A DNA stretch of 64,000 nucleotides from Sphingobium sp. CAP-1 (GTDB lineage Bacteria; Pseudomonadota; Alphaproteobacteria; Sphingomonadales; Sphingomonadaceae). The position numbers and the translations under genes were made by a program. The notes below the pieces were generated by a model. The model was not told where the DNA came from and made no database searches. It was given only the letters and a program-made list of their open reading frames with translations. This document shows, in pieces, positions 35,929 through 45,371 of this stretch. Where the stretch lies: contig NZ_CP046252.1 in assembly GCF_009720145.1 (NCBI RefSeq), positions 1,178,001-1,242,000 on the forward strand, given 5' to 3'. Position 1 is the stretch's first letter; the number at the start of each line of letters is the position of its first letter.

Positions 35929-37734
35929 ATGGATCGCCGCCAGTTCCTGACCACCTCCGGCGCCGTCGCGCTGGTTGCCGCTACGCCGCACGCACTGGCG
36001 CAGGCCGGGGATGACGATGCGCGCCTGTCCGCCGCCTTCGCCGCGATCTTCGAACGTCAGCTCGACCTGTCGCCAGGCATGGTAACAAGTCTGGGCCTGG
36101 ACAAGGGCGCACGATCGATGGCCAAGAGCCTGCTCGACGACAACAGCAGGTCGGGCATGATGAAGAAGCTGGCTGCAACCCAGGCGGCGATCAGGGAATT
36201 GGAGGGCTATAAGGCCGCCAGCCTGTCCGACGCGCAGAGACTGAACCTCGATGTCATCCTCTACGCGCTCGGCCAGCAGGCCGTGCCGGCCGCCACATTC
36301 GGCCTGAACAGCGTGCAGCGCCCCTATCGCATCTTCCAGCAGGGCGGCAGCTATTTTTCGACCCCGGACTTCCTCAACACCGCGCATACGATCATCGCGG
36401 CCGCGGACTGCGACGCCTATATCGCCCGGCTCGACGCCTTCGCCCGCAACCTGCGCACCGACACCGCGCTCCAGCGGGACGAGGCTGCGCGCGGCTATCT
36501 GGCGCCCGGCTGGTCGCTCGATCTGACACTCGGCCAATTGGCGAAGTTGCGCGGCCAGCCCGCAAGCGACAGTTCGATGGTGCAATCGCTGGTCCGGCGC
36601 GCCGCCGCCAGGGGCATTGCCGGCGACTGGCAGGCGCAGGCGAGCGCCATCGTGGAAAAATCCATCTACCCCGCACTGGACGAACAGATCGCCGCGATCG
36701 AGGCGCTCAAGGGCAAGACGGCAACCGGCGATGGCGTGTGGCGCACGCCGCGCGGCGATGAAATCTATGCCGCCGCGCTCAAACAGGCGACCACCACCGA
36801 CCTGAGCGCCGAACAGATCCACGCCATGGGGCTGGAGCAGGTGGCCGACATCAGCGCCCAGCTTGATACCATCCTCAAAGGAGCCGGCCGGACCAATGGT
36901 TCGATCGGCGAGCGGCTGGCCGCGCTCAATGTCGATCCGGCGCAGCTTTATGCCGACAGCGCCGAAGGCCGCGCCGCCCTGCTGGCCCAGCTCAACCGCG
37001 ATGTCGACGCGATGAAGGCAAAACTTCCCAACGCCTTCGCGACTATTCCCGACACGCCGCTGGAAATCCGCGCAGTGCCGGTCGAGATTCAGGACGGCGC
37101 CTCCAATGGCTATTATAATCGTGCCGCGCTCGACGGATCACGTCCGGCCATCTACTTCATCAACCTGAAGGATGTCGGCGACTGGCCCAAATATGGCCTG
37201 CCCGCGCTGACCTATCATGAAGGCGTGCCGGGCCATCACCTCCAGATTTCGACCGCGCAGACCGCCGGCGACGTACCGATGCTGCGCAAGACCGCCTTCA
37301 TGAGCGCCTATACCGAAGGCTGGGCGCTCTATGCCGAACAGCTTGCCGACGAACTGGGCGGCTATGCCACGCCGATCGACCGGGCCGGCTATCTCCAGTC
37401 CTTCCTGTTCCGCGCCGCCCGGCTGGTGGTCGACACCGGCCTTCATGCGAAAAAATGGAGCCGCGAACAGGCCACCGACTATATGGTCGAAAAGACCGGT
37501 TTCGCCCGCCCCCGCTGCCAGCGCGAGGTCGAGCGTTACTGCACCCAGCCGGGACAGGCGACCAGCTACAAGGTCGGCCATGGCGTCTGGAGCAAGGCCC
37601 GCGCAGCGGCGCAGGCGGAATTGGGAACCGCCTTTGATCTCAAACAGTTCCACGCCATTCTTGAGGAAGGCGCGATGCCGCTGTCGATGCTGGAACAGCG
37701 CGTCGCCGCGCGAGCGAAGGCGGCGAAAGGCTGA
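35929..37734 (+). CDS. DUF885 family exported metallopeptidase-like protein
   Basis: A 601-residue protein with an N-terminal twin-arginine-type signal (MDRRQFLTTSGAVALVAATP). The zinc motif HEGVPGHH has His430-Glu431 and His436-His437, as in the DUF885 group of putative carboxypeptidases. GYYNRAALDGSRPAIYFINL and TEGWALYAEQLADELGGY are other family blocks. It is probably a periplasmic or exported peptidase; substrates are unknown. GGGAG just before the start is a good ribosome site. Confidence 0.88.
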   Translation: MDRRQFLTTSGAVALVAATPHALAQAGDDDARLSAAFAAIFERQLDLSPGMVTSLGLDKGARSMAKSLLDDNSRSGMMKKLAATQAAIRELEGYKAASLSDAQRLNLDVILYALGQQAVPAATFGLNSVQRPYRIFQQGGSYFSTPDFLNTAHTIIAAADCDAYIARLDAFARNLRTDTALQRDEAARGYLAPGWSLDLTLGQLAKLRGQPASDSSMVQSLVRRAAARGIAGDWQAQASAIVEKSIYPALDEQIAAIEALKGKTATGDGVWRTPRGDEIYAAALKQATTTDLSAEQIHAMGLEQVADISAQLDTILKGAGRTNGSIGERLAALNVDPAQLYADSAEGRAALLAQLNRDVDAMKAKLPNAFATIPDTPLEIRAVPVEIQDGASNGYYNRAALDGSRPAIYFINLKDVGDWPKYGLPALTYHEGVPGHHLQISTAQTAGDVPMLRKTAFMSAYTEGWALYAEQLADELGGYATPIDRAGYLQSFLFRAARLVVDTGLHAKKWSREQATDYMVEKTGFARPRCQREVERYCTQPGQATSYKVGHGVWSKARAAAQAELGTAFDLKQFHAILEEGAMPLSMLEQRVAARAKAAKG

Positions 37735-37762
37735 GCAATCCCCCCTTGCAGGGGAGGCATTA

Positions 37763-39247
37763 TCACTCGTAACTCAGATCCTCATAACCGTCGTCGGCCA
37801 GATCGGAGAAGCGGGTGATCTTCGCGTCGAACTTCATGCGGATGCGGCCGGTTGAGCCGTGACGCTGCTTGGCGACGATGACTTCCGCCTTGCCGTAGAT
37901 GCGCTCCATATTCTCCTTCCACGCGGCATAGGCGGCCTCATCCTCCGGCTTCGGTTCCTTGGCCGCTTCATAATAATCCTCGCGGAACACGAACCAGACC
38001 ATGTCCGCGTCCTGCTCGATCGAGCCGGATTCGCGCAGGTCGGACAATTGGGGCCGCTTGTCCTCGCGCTGTTCCACCGCACGGCTGAGCTGCGAGAGCG
38101 CCAGCACCGGGACATGAAGTTCCTTCGCCAAGGTCTTTAAACCACGCGAAATTTCCGAAATTTCGTTGACGCGATTCTCATTGCCGCGCCCGGTGCCCTG
38201 AAGCAACTGGAGATAGTCGACGACGATGAAGCCGATATCATGCCGGCGCTTCAACCGCCGCGCACGCGTGCGCAGCGCCGCGATCGTCAGGCCGGGCGTA
38301 TCGTCGATGAACAGCGGCAATTCCTGAAGGTCGCGGGCGGCGCGGGACAGATTCTGGAAATCCGCCCGGCTGATCTTGCCCATGCGCAGCGCTTCGCCGC
38401 TGATGCCCGACTGTTCGGCCAGCACACGGGTCGCCAACTGATCCGCCGACATTTCGAGGGAGAAGAAGGCTGTCTTGGCGCCCATATTCTTTTCCGGCGC
38501 AATGCCGTCGGCATTGTCGCGCAGCCAGCGGGACGCAGCGTTATAGGCGATGTTGGTGGCGAGCGATGTCTTGCCCATGCCGGGACGGCCGGCCAGGATC
38601 ATCAGGTCCGAATTGTGCAGACCACCGATCTTGGCATTCAGGCTGTTGATGCCGGTGGTGATCCCCGACACATGGCCGCCGCTGTTGAGCGCGCGTTCGG
38701 CCACCTGCACCGCCATGGTGGAGGCGCTGAGGAAGCTCTTGACCGATCCGGTTTCGCCCTCCCCCTCGGACACTTTGTAGAGCGCGACTTCGGCCGCCTC
38801 AATCTGCTCGCGCGGGTTCACATCCTCGCTAGTATCCAGTGCATTTTCAACTAGTTCACGACCAACGCTAACAAGTTGCCGTAGCAAGGCGAGATCGTAG
38901 ATCTGGCTGGCAAAATCGCGCGCGCCGATCAGCGCCGCACCATTGCCGGTCAGTTGCGCCAGATAGGCCGCGCCGCCCAGTTCCTTGAGCGCCGGGTCTT
39001 GCTCCAGCATCGGCTTCAATGTCACCGGATTGGCGACCATATCCTTGTCGAGCAGGCGCATGATCGCATCATAGATGCGGCCGTGCAGCGGCTCGAAATA
39101 ATGTTCGGCCTTCAGCTTGAGCTGCACATCCTCGGCAATGCGGTTGTCGATCATGATCGCGCCCAGCAGCGCGGCCTCCGCCTCGACATTGCGCGGCAGT
39201 TCGGTTCCGCTGTTTTCAGCGGGGTTGATTTTCAGCAGTTCGACCAT
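37763..39247 (-). CDS. dnaB: Replicative DNA helicase DnaB
   Basis: A 494-residue hexameric helicase. The start is MVELLKINPAENSG; an upstream open frame is ignored. The N-terminal domain (VEAEAALLGAIMIDN) contacts primase. Walker A is GRPGMGKTS with Lys226, Walker B lies in IGFIVVDYLQLLQG, and QLSRAVEQREDKRPQLSDLRESG is the DnaB family motif. It unwinds DNA at the fork. A perfect DnaA box lies about 55 bases upstream of the start. Confidence 0.97.
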   Translation of the reverse strand: MVELLKINPAENSGTELPRNVEAEAALLGAIMIDNRIAEDVQLKLKAEHYFEPLHGRIYDAIMRLLDKDMVANPVTLKPMLEQDPALKELGGAAYLAQLTGNGAALIGARDFASQIYDLALLRQLVSVGRELVENALDTSEDVNPREQIEAAEVALYKVSEGEGETGSVKSFLSASTMAVQVAERALNSGGHVSGITTGINSLNAKIGGLHNSDLMILAGRPGMGKTSLATNIAYNAASRWLRDNADGIAPEKNMGAKTAFFSLEMSADQLATRVLAEQSGISGEALRMGKISRADFQNLSRAARDLQELPLFIDDTPGLTIAALRTRARRLKRRHDIGFIVVDYLQLLQGTGRGNENRVNEISEISRGLKTLAKELHVPVLALSQLSRAVEQREDKRPQLSDLRESGSIEQDADMVWFVFREDYYEAAKEPKPEDEAAYAAWKENMERIYGKAEVIVAKQRHGSTGRIRMKFDAKITRFSDLADDGYEDLSYE

Positions 39248-39301
39248 CTGTTCCCTTTCCTCTCCCGAACAGGCGCGCGCAAGGGGGGCCGACCACGCAT
39301 C

Positions 39302-39310
39302 TGTGGATAA
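39302..39310 (-). promoter_or_regulatory. Perfect DnaA box in the dnaB/UPF0262 intergenic region
   Basis: TGTGGATAA is the exact reverse complement of the consensus DnaA box TTATCCACA. It sits between divergent dnaB and the UPF0262 gene, where it could let DnaA adjust dnaB transcription. A single box does not make an origin. Function is inferred. Confidence 0.55.
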
Positions 39311-39360
39311 GTCCCGCTTGCATTTCGGCGCGCGCCGCCGCACTGACTGTTCGCTTCACC

Positions 39361-39843
39361 ATGGCCGATCCGCGCATCATAGACATTCAGCTCGACCAGC
39401 GCACCATCCTGTGGCGCAATGCCGACGTGGAGCAGGAACGGCGCATCGCGATCTTCGACCTGCTGGAGGATAATCACTTCGCGCCCCAGCGCGTCCATGC
39501 CGATGGCTATGCCGGTCCCTATAAGGTGCTGCTGCGGGTCGAGGAAGGCCGGCTGGTGATCGAGATCAACCGGGAGGATGACAGCCCGCTGGAGGCGATC
39601 ATCCTGGGCCTGGGCCGGTTCCGCCGCCCGATCCGCGACTATTTCGCGATTTGCGACAGCTACTATCAGGCGATCAGCAACGCATCGCCCCAACAGATCG
39701 AGACGGTCGACATGGCCCGCCGCGCCATCCACAATGATGCGGCCGAAGTGCTGAAGGAACGGCTGGAGGGGAAGATCGAGGTCGATTTCGACACAGCGCG
39801 GCGGCTGTTCACGCTGATCTGCGTGCTGCATATCAAGGGGTAA
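39361..39843 (+). CDS. UPF0262 family protein
   Basis: A 160-residue protein with RIIDIQLDQRTILWRNADVEQERRIAIFDLL split across its first half and IGDY/IRDYFAICDSYY-type helices in the middle; the ending LFTLICVLHIKG is typical. UPF0262 is an alphaproteobacterial family without an established role. The gene is divergent from dnaB and probably shares the intergenic region holding the DnaA box. Confidence 0.9.
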   Translation: MADPRIIDIQLDQRTILWRNADVEQERRIAIFDLLEDNHFAPQRVHADGYAGPYKVLLRVEEGRLVIEINREDDSPLEAIILGLGRFRRPIRDYFAICDSYYQAISNASPQQIETVDMARRAIHNDAAEVLKERLEGKIEVDFDTARRLFTLICVLHIKG

Positions 39844-39856
39844 GACGATCAGGGTT

Positions 39857-40540
39857 GTGACTTTGGGGGGGCTGCTGTTCCGTATCGGGGCGGGACTGGC
39901 GGTGGGCGCGGCACTGGCTCTGGCGCTGTGGCTCTACGCGCGCGGATGGGCGCCGGGCCGCGACCAATATCCGGTACAGGGCGTGACCATCGGGTCCGAC
40001 AATGGCGTGGTCGAATGGGGTACGCTGGCGGCGCAGGGCGCCGATTTCGCCTATATCCGCGCGGCCAGCGGCGCCGACTGGCGCGATCCGGCCTTTGCCG
40101 CCAACTGGCGTGCGGCCCGCGCGGCCGGGATGCGTTATGGCGCGCTGATCGAATATAATCCCTGCCGGATGGCAAGCGATCAGGCGACCCGCTTCATCAC
40201 CACCGTCCCGCGCGACAATGCCGCCCTGCCCCCGGTGATCCGCCTTGCCTTCGTGCCCGGCTGCACCGCGCGGCCGGGGCGCGACCTGATGCTGTCGGAA
40301 CTCAACACGCTGGTCAATCTGATCGAGAGCCATGCGGGCAAGCCGGTGCTGCTCAATGTCAGCCAGGATTTCGACAAGGCCTATGATATCGGCGCCGGCA
40401 TCAACCGGACCTTGTGGCTGGACGGTAATTTCTTCCCGCCCGATTATGCGACCAAACCCTGGGTGATGTGGACAGCCAGCGACATGCGGCATATCGACGG
40501 CATCGATGGTCCGGTTCGGTGGGATGTGGTGGCGCCCTGA
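39857..40540 (+). CDS. Glycoside hydrolase family 25 lysozyme-like protein
   Basis: A 227-residue protein with one N-terminal membrane helix (LLFRIGAGLAVGAALALALW) and a GH25 barrel: VTIGSDNGVVEWGTL, ADFAYIRAASGADWRDPAF and RYGALIEYNPCR. GH25 enzymes cleave peptidoglycan between MurNAc and GlcNAc. Membrane anchoring suggests a cell-wall role rather than a phage lysin. The GTG start follows AGGG. Its stop shares one base with the cytidine deaminase start (TGATG). Confidence 0.82.
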   Translation: MTLGGLLFRIGAGLAVGAALALALWLYARGWAPGRDQYPVQGVTIGSDNGVVEWGTLAAQGADFAYIRAASGADWRDPAFAANWRAARAAGMRYGALIEYNPCRMASDQATRFITTVPRDNAALPPVIRLAFVPGCTARPGRDLMLSELNTLVNLIESHAGKPVLLNVSQDFDKAYDIGAGINRTLWLDGNFFPPDYATKPWVMWTASDMRHIDGIDGPVRWDVVAP

Positions 40541-40998
40541 TGTCTGAGGAACAACAAGTGGAACAACTGATCGCTGCGGCGCGCGGCGCCATGGCGAACG
40601 CCCATGCCCCCTATAGCCGTTTCGCCGTGGGCGCGGCGGTGCGGCTGACCGATGGCAGCATCGTCACCGGCTGCAATTTCGAGAATGCCAGCTATGGCCT
40701 GTCGCTCTGCGCCGAGACGGTGGCGCTGGCGAGCGTCAATGCGCAGGGTCGTTTCGCAGACGTAACAGAAATCGCGGTGGTCGGCGGTGCGATGGACGCG
40801 ATCGGGGAAGCGCTCGTCACACCATGCGGCCGCTGTCGCCAGATCATGAACGAGGCGGAACAGATGGCGGGCCGCACTCTTTCCATCTATTGCGCCACCC
40901 CCAGCGGCGACCGGGTGCTGAACCTGCACGTCGCCGACCTCCTTCCTCACGCCTTTGGTCCCAAGGACTTGGGGCTTGTTCCTGACAAGAAGAGCTAA
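40540..40998 (+). CDS. cdd: Cytidine deaminase
   Basis: A 152-residue zinc deaminase. HAPYSRFAVGAAV, NFENASYGLSLCAE with the CAE ligand and proton shuttle, and TPCGRCRQ with the other cysteines are all present. It converts cytidine and deoxycytidine to uridine forms in pyrimidine salvage. The ATG overlaps the preceding stop. It is followed six bases later by dcd, forming a pyrimidine-nucleotide pair. Confidence 0.94.
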   Translation: MSEEQQVEQLIAAARGAMANAHAPYSRFAVGAAVRLTDGSIVTGCNFENASYGLSLCAETVALASVNAQGRFADVTEIAVVGGAMDAIGEALVTPCGRCRQIMNEAEQMAGRTLSIYCATPSGDRVLNLHVADLLPHAFGPKDLGLVPDKKS

Positions 40999-41004
40999 GA
41001 CGAT

Positions 41005-41559
41005 ATGGCCATTCTTTCCGACAAATGGATTCGCGAACAGGCGCTGTCGACCGGCATGATCGAGCCGTTCGTGGAAAGCCAGCGGCGCGAGGGCTGCATC
41101 AGCTACGGCCTGTCCTCCTATGGCTATGACGCGCGGGTGGCGGACGAGTTCAAGATTTTCACCAATGTCGACAGCACGATTGTCGACCCGAAGGATTTCG
41201 ACCCCAAAAATTTCGTCGACCGCAAAACCGACTGCTGCATCATCCCGCCCAACAGCTTCGCCCTGGCCCGGACGGTCGAATATTTCCGCGTGCCGCGCGA
41301 CGTGCTGGTCATCTGCCTGGGCAAATCGACCTATGCGCGCTGCGGCATCATCGTGAATGTGACGCCGCTGGAGCCGGGCTGGGAAGGGCATGTGACTCTG
41401 GAATTTTCCAACACCACGCCGCTGCCCGCGAAAATCTACGCCAATGAAGGGGCGTGCCAGTTCCTGTTCTTGTCTGGCAATGAGCCGTGCGAGGTCAGCT
41501 ATGCCGACCGCGCGGGCAAATATATGGGGCAGCAGGGCGTGACTTTGCCCCGCCTCTAG
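41005..41559 (+). CDS. dcd: dCTP deaminase
   Basis: A 184-residue homotrimeric enzyme converting dCTP to dUTP for thymidylate synthesis. The core GKSTYARCGIIVNVTPLEPGW contains the catalytic region; GHVTLEFSNTTPLPAKIYANEG follows. Length and motifs are normal for the family. It is closely linked to cdd. Confidence 0.95.
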   Translation: MAILSDKWIREQALSTGMIEPFVESQRREGCISYGLSSYGYDARVADEFKIFTNVDSTIVDPKDFDPKNFVDRKTDCCIIPPNSFALARTVEYFRVPRDVLVICLGKSTYARCGIIVNVTPLEPGWEGHVTLEFSNTTPLPAKIYANEGACQFLFLSGNEPCEVSYADRAGKYMGQQGVTLPRL

Positions 41560-41574
41560 GGTGAACTGCGCGCC

Positions 41575-42345
41575 ATGACCTATCGGCGCACCACAGAATG
41601 GCGCGGGGCCGCGACGGCGCATGACCCGGCCCCCGATATCGGGGATCGCCGCGTCTATGCGATCGGCGACGTGCATGGTCGCGCCGACCTGCTTGACGAT
41701 CTCCTCGGCCTGATCGCGCAGGATGACGCCGCGCGGGCCGTCATGCCCCTGACCCTGATCCTGCTCGGCGACCTGATCGACCGGGGACCGGCATCGCGGC
41801 AGGTGGTGGACCGGGTGATGGCGCTGGCCGCGTCGGGTGGCGATGTCCGCTGCCTCAAGGGCAATCATGAGGAAGCCTTTCTGCTGGCGGCACGCGGGGA
41901 CGAGCGGATCATGCCGCTGTTCCGCCGCATGGACGGGATGGCGACGCTGGCCAGCTATGGCCTTGATCCCGCGCTGTTCCGGGTGATGCGCGACACGGAA
42001 GTCGCCGACTGGATGCGGCACCATATTCCGCGCGACCATGTGGATTTCCTCGACGCCCTGCCCGACAGCATCGCGATCGGCGACTATCTGTTCGTCCATG
42101 CCGGCATTCGTCCCGGCGTGCCGATCGACCGGCAGACACCGGCAGACCTGCGCTGGATCAGGACTGAATTTCTCGATCATGCGTCCGACCATCCGAAAAT
42201 GGTGGTGCATGGCCACAGCATCACGCCGCAGATCGATGAAAGGACAAACCGCATCGGCATCGACACCGGCGCCTATTTTTCCGGCCGGCTCAGCGCCATC
42301 GGGCTGGAGCGCAGCGACCGCTGGTTCCTGCAAACCGACGGCTGA
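41575..42345 (+). CDS. Metallophosphoesterase, PrpA-like serine/threonine phosphatase
   Basis: A 256-residue calcineurin-type phosphoesterase. Motifs are YAIGDVHGRADLLDDL, LLGDLIDRGP, LKGNHEEAFL and VVHGHSIT, covering the two-metal centre. It may dephosphorylate proteins or diadenosine polyphosphates. It follows dcd by 15 bases. About 190 bases separate it from the TonB receptor. Confidence 0.9.
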   Translation: MTYRRTTEWRGAATAHDPAPDIGDRRVYAIGDVHGRADLLDDLLGLIAQDDAARAVMPLTLILLGDLIDRGPASRQVVDRVMALAASGGDVRCLKGNHEEAFLLAARGDERIMPLFRRMDGMATLASYGLDPALFRVMRDTEVADWMRHHIPRDHVDFLDALPDSIAIGDYLFVHAGIRPGVPIDRQTPADLRWIRTEFLDHASDHPKMVVHGHSITPQIDERTNRIGIDTGAYFSGRLSAIGLERSDRWFLQTDG

Positions 42346-42535
42346 TTTTTCGCACTGCAATATAACGCAATATTGTGCCGCCAACCACGCCGCAGAACAG
42401 CATGGTCGACTTCTCATAATCCTATCAGCAACATTTTATGTCGCACCTTGACCATTCGCAGTAGCGGAATGTCCCGAATATTTCGTTCGGGGCAATGAGC
42501 GGTGACAACACCGCCTTTTCACAGGGGAACAGACA

Positions 42536-45366
42536 ATGCGTATTCGCCATGCCATGGCGGGGGCCGCCCTCGCCATATGCCTCGTCTCGCCTACCCATGT
42601 TCTCGCAGCCGCACAAAATACCGCCTCCCTCACCCAGCGGCACAAATTCGACATCCATGTCCAGTCGCTGAGCGGCGCGCTGCGGGAATTGTCGACCCAG
42701 TCGGGCGTGCGCATCCTCTTTCCCTATGACGAGGTCGCCGCGATCCGCAGCCGCCGGGTTCAGGGCTGGATGTCGACTCAGGACGCGCTGGCGCATTTGC
42801 TGGCCGGCACCAATCTGAAGTCGACCGAAGCGGGCGCGGGCGTGATCGCGCTGGCCGCCCCGTCCAGCCGCGGCATCGCGCGCCGCAGCCCTTTGGCCCT
42901 GCAATTCGCGCAGGCCAGCCTGCCGGGCGCAGGCGTTGAAGGGCTGACGATGGCCCCGGCGCCGGAACCGATCGAGGATGCGACGCCGATCATCGTCACC
43001 GGCACCCGCACCACCACCCGCACCGTCGCCGAAAGCCTGGCCCCGATCGACGTGCTGGGCGCGAAGGATCTGGAATCGAGCGGCAAGCAATCGGTGCGCG
43101 ACCTGCTCGGCACGCTGGTCCCGTCGATCAACGTGTCGAACAACGGCGCGGGCGCAAGCTGGGCGGTGCGCACCTTATCGCTGCGCGGTCTGGGCGGCGA
43201 CCAGTTGCTGGTGCTGGTCAACGGCAAGCGCCGGCACAACACCGCCACCCTGTTCATCAACGGATCGGTGCAGAACGGCCAGTCGCCGCCCGACCTGGAC
43301 CTGATCCCCGGCAATGCGATCCAGCGGATCGAGGTGCTGCGCGACGGCGCATCGGCGCAATATGGCTCCGACGCGATCGCCGGTGTGGTCAACATCATCC
43401 TGAAGAACGACACGTCCGGCGGCGCGGCGCTGACGCTGGGCAGCACCGCCGACAATGGCGGCTGGCAAGGACGCTGGCAGGTCGACAAGGGCTTTTCCAT
43501 CGGCCCGGACGGCGGCTATATCCACCTGTCGGCCGATGGCGTGTTACAGGAAAACACGATCGTCAAAAGCAGCCCGATCGCCGGCACTTTCTACCCGACC
43601 GGCGATACCCGCAACGCCGATCCGCAGCGCATCCGCGCCAAATATGGCCAGCCACAGGTGATCGGCGGCAATGTCGGCTATGACGCCATGCTGCCGGTGG
43701 GCGACAGTCTGGAACTGTATAGCTTCGGCACCTTTTCCAAGCGCCATGCCGCCGGCTGGCTGACCTATCGCACCCCGGCCGCGCTCAACAACATCATCGA
43801 AATCTATCCCGAAGGCTATATCCCGCGCATCCATGTCTATGACGAGGATTTTCAGGTCGCATCGGGCCTGCGCGGCGACGTGGGCGGCGTCCATGTCGAC
43901 TTATCCACAAGTTATGCACAGGATGAGGTGAAATATTCGCAGACCACCTCGCTCAATCCCTCGCTCGGCACGGCCAGCCCGACCCATTTCTATCTGGGCA
44001 AGATCCGCTTCGACGAATGGACCAGCAATCTGGACTTATCCAAGGAGTTCGACATCGGGCTGGCCGGGCCGCTGTCGCTGGCGGTGGGCGCGGAGTATAA
44101 GAAGAACAAGTTCCTGATCGGCGCGGGCGATCCCGTTTCCTATATCGATGGCGGCTATAAGTCGCCGGCCGGCACATGGCTGGCTGGCGTGACCCGCACC
44201 GGTGTCGGGTCACAGGGCGTCACCGGCTTCCTGCCGTCGGGTTCGGGAAGCTGGAGCCGCGACAACTGGAGTGCCTACGCCAATATCGAAGGCAAGATCA
44301 TCGAGGGCGTCGAGTTCGGGCTGGCCGGTCGGCATGAGGACTATTCGGATTTCGGTACCACCGATACCGGCAAGGCGTCGCTGCGCATCGAGCCATTCCG
44401 GGGCTTCGCCCTGCGCGGCACGGCCAGCACCGGCTTCCGCGCGCCGACCCTGCAACAGCAACATTATGCGTCGTCCTCGACCATTGGCGTGGTGCAAAAT
44501 GGCGTGACCGTGCTGTTGCCGGTGCAGGCGCTGCCGGTCGATGGTGCGGCGGCGCGGGCGCTGGGCGCGCAACCGCTCAAGCCCGAAAAGTCGCGCAACC
44601 TGTCCGCCGGCGTGGTCATCACCCCTGCACCCAACCTCAATCTGACGGTCGATGCCTATCAGGTGAAGATCAAGGATCGCATCCTGCTAAGCGAAACGCT
44701 GAGCGGCACCGTGGTCATGAATGCGCTGGCGGCAGCCGGGATCAATGGCATTGCCGGCGGCCTGATCTTCTCGAACGCGGCGGACACCCGCACCCGTGGA
44801 CTGGACATCGTCAGCACCTATCGCGCGGGGCTTGGCGACCTGGGGCTGGCGACGATCAGCCTGTCGGCCAATTTCAACAAGACCGTCTTCACCCATATCG
44901 ATCCGGTCCCGGCGGAGATCGCCGCGTCGGGGCTGGTGCTGATCGGCCGGGCGAAGCAGGGCGACCTGTCCGAAGGCACGCCACGCAACAAGTTCATCGC
45001 CAACATCCTGTGGGAAAAGGATGATTTCAACCTGAACCTGCGCGCCACCCGCTATGGCAAGGTCGTGCAGCGGGCGTCGGCCAAAGTCTATCACACCAGC
45101 GACTATACCAGTTGCACCGCCGGCAGCGCCGGTTGCCAATATGATTATGTCGATGAAGTGCTGACCCCAAGACGATCCTCGACCTCGAACTGGGCTATAA
45201 GCTGGCCAAGGGCGTCAAACTGTCGGTCGGCGCGAACAATCTGTTGAACACCTATCCCAACAAGCTGAAGCCGGTGAACCGCGTCGTAGGCAATCTCTAC
45301 AACGCCTACGCCCCCTACGGCATCAGCGGCGGCTTCTATTATGGCCGGTTCAATCTGGAGTTCTAA
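42536..45366 (+). pseudogene. TonB-dependent receptor with STN domain, disrupted by one-base frameshift
   Basis: An outer-membrane receptor of about 943 residues if the frame is restored. Signal peptide residues 1-26; an STN domain (FDIHVQSLSGALRELSTQSG to ALAHLLAGTNL) at about 37-95; a plug at about 145-285 (LRGLGGDQLLVLVNGKRRHN; GSDAIAGVVNIIL); then the barrel. The uncorrected frame stops at 45247. At 45166-45169 (CTGACCCCAAG) one base seems to be missing: shifting frame there restores TILDLELGYKLAKGVKL, GANNLLNTYPNKL and the terminal FYYGRFNLEF, stopping at 45366. It is either a sequencing error or a recent mutation. The ligand is unknown. Confidence 0.88.
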
Positions 45367-45371
45367 AAAGC

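Noticed and set aside
40444..42417. Long antisense open frame opposite cdd, dcd and the phosphatase
   Set aside because: A GC-rich genome gives long antisense frames by codon bias; three well-supported genes occupy the other strand.
43901..43920. Possible replication origin in the TonB receptor gene
   Set aside because: Two boxes in coding sequence, with no AT-rich unwinding element or origin-associated genes, do not make an origin.
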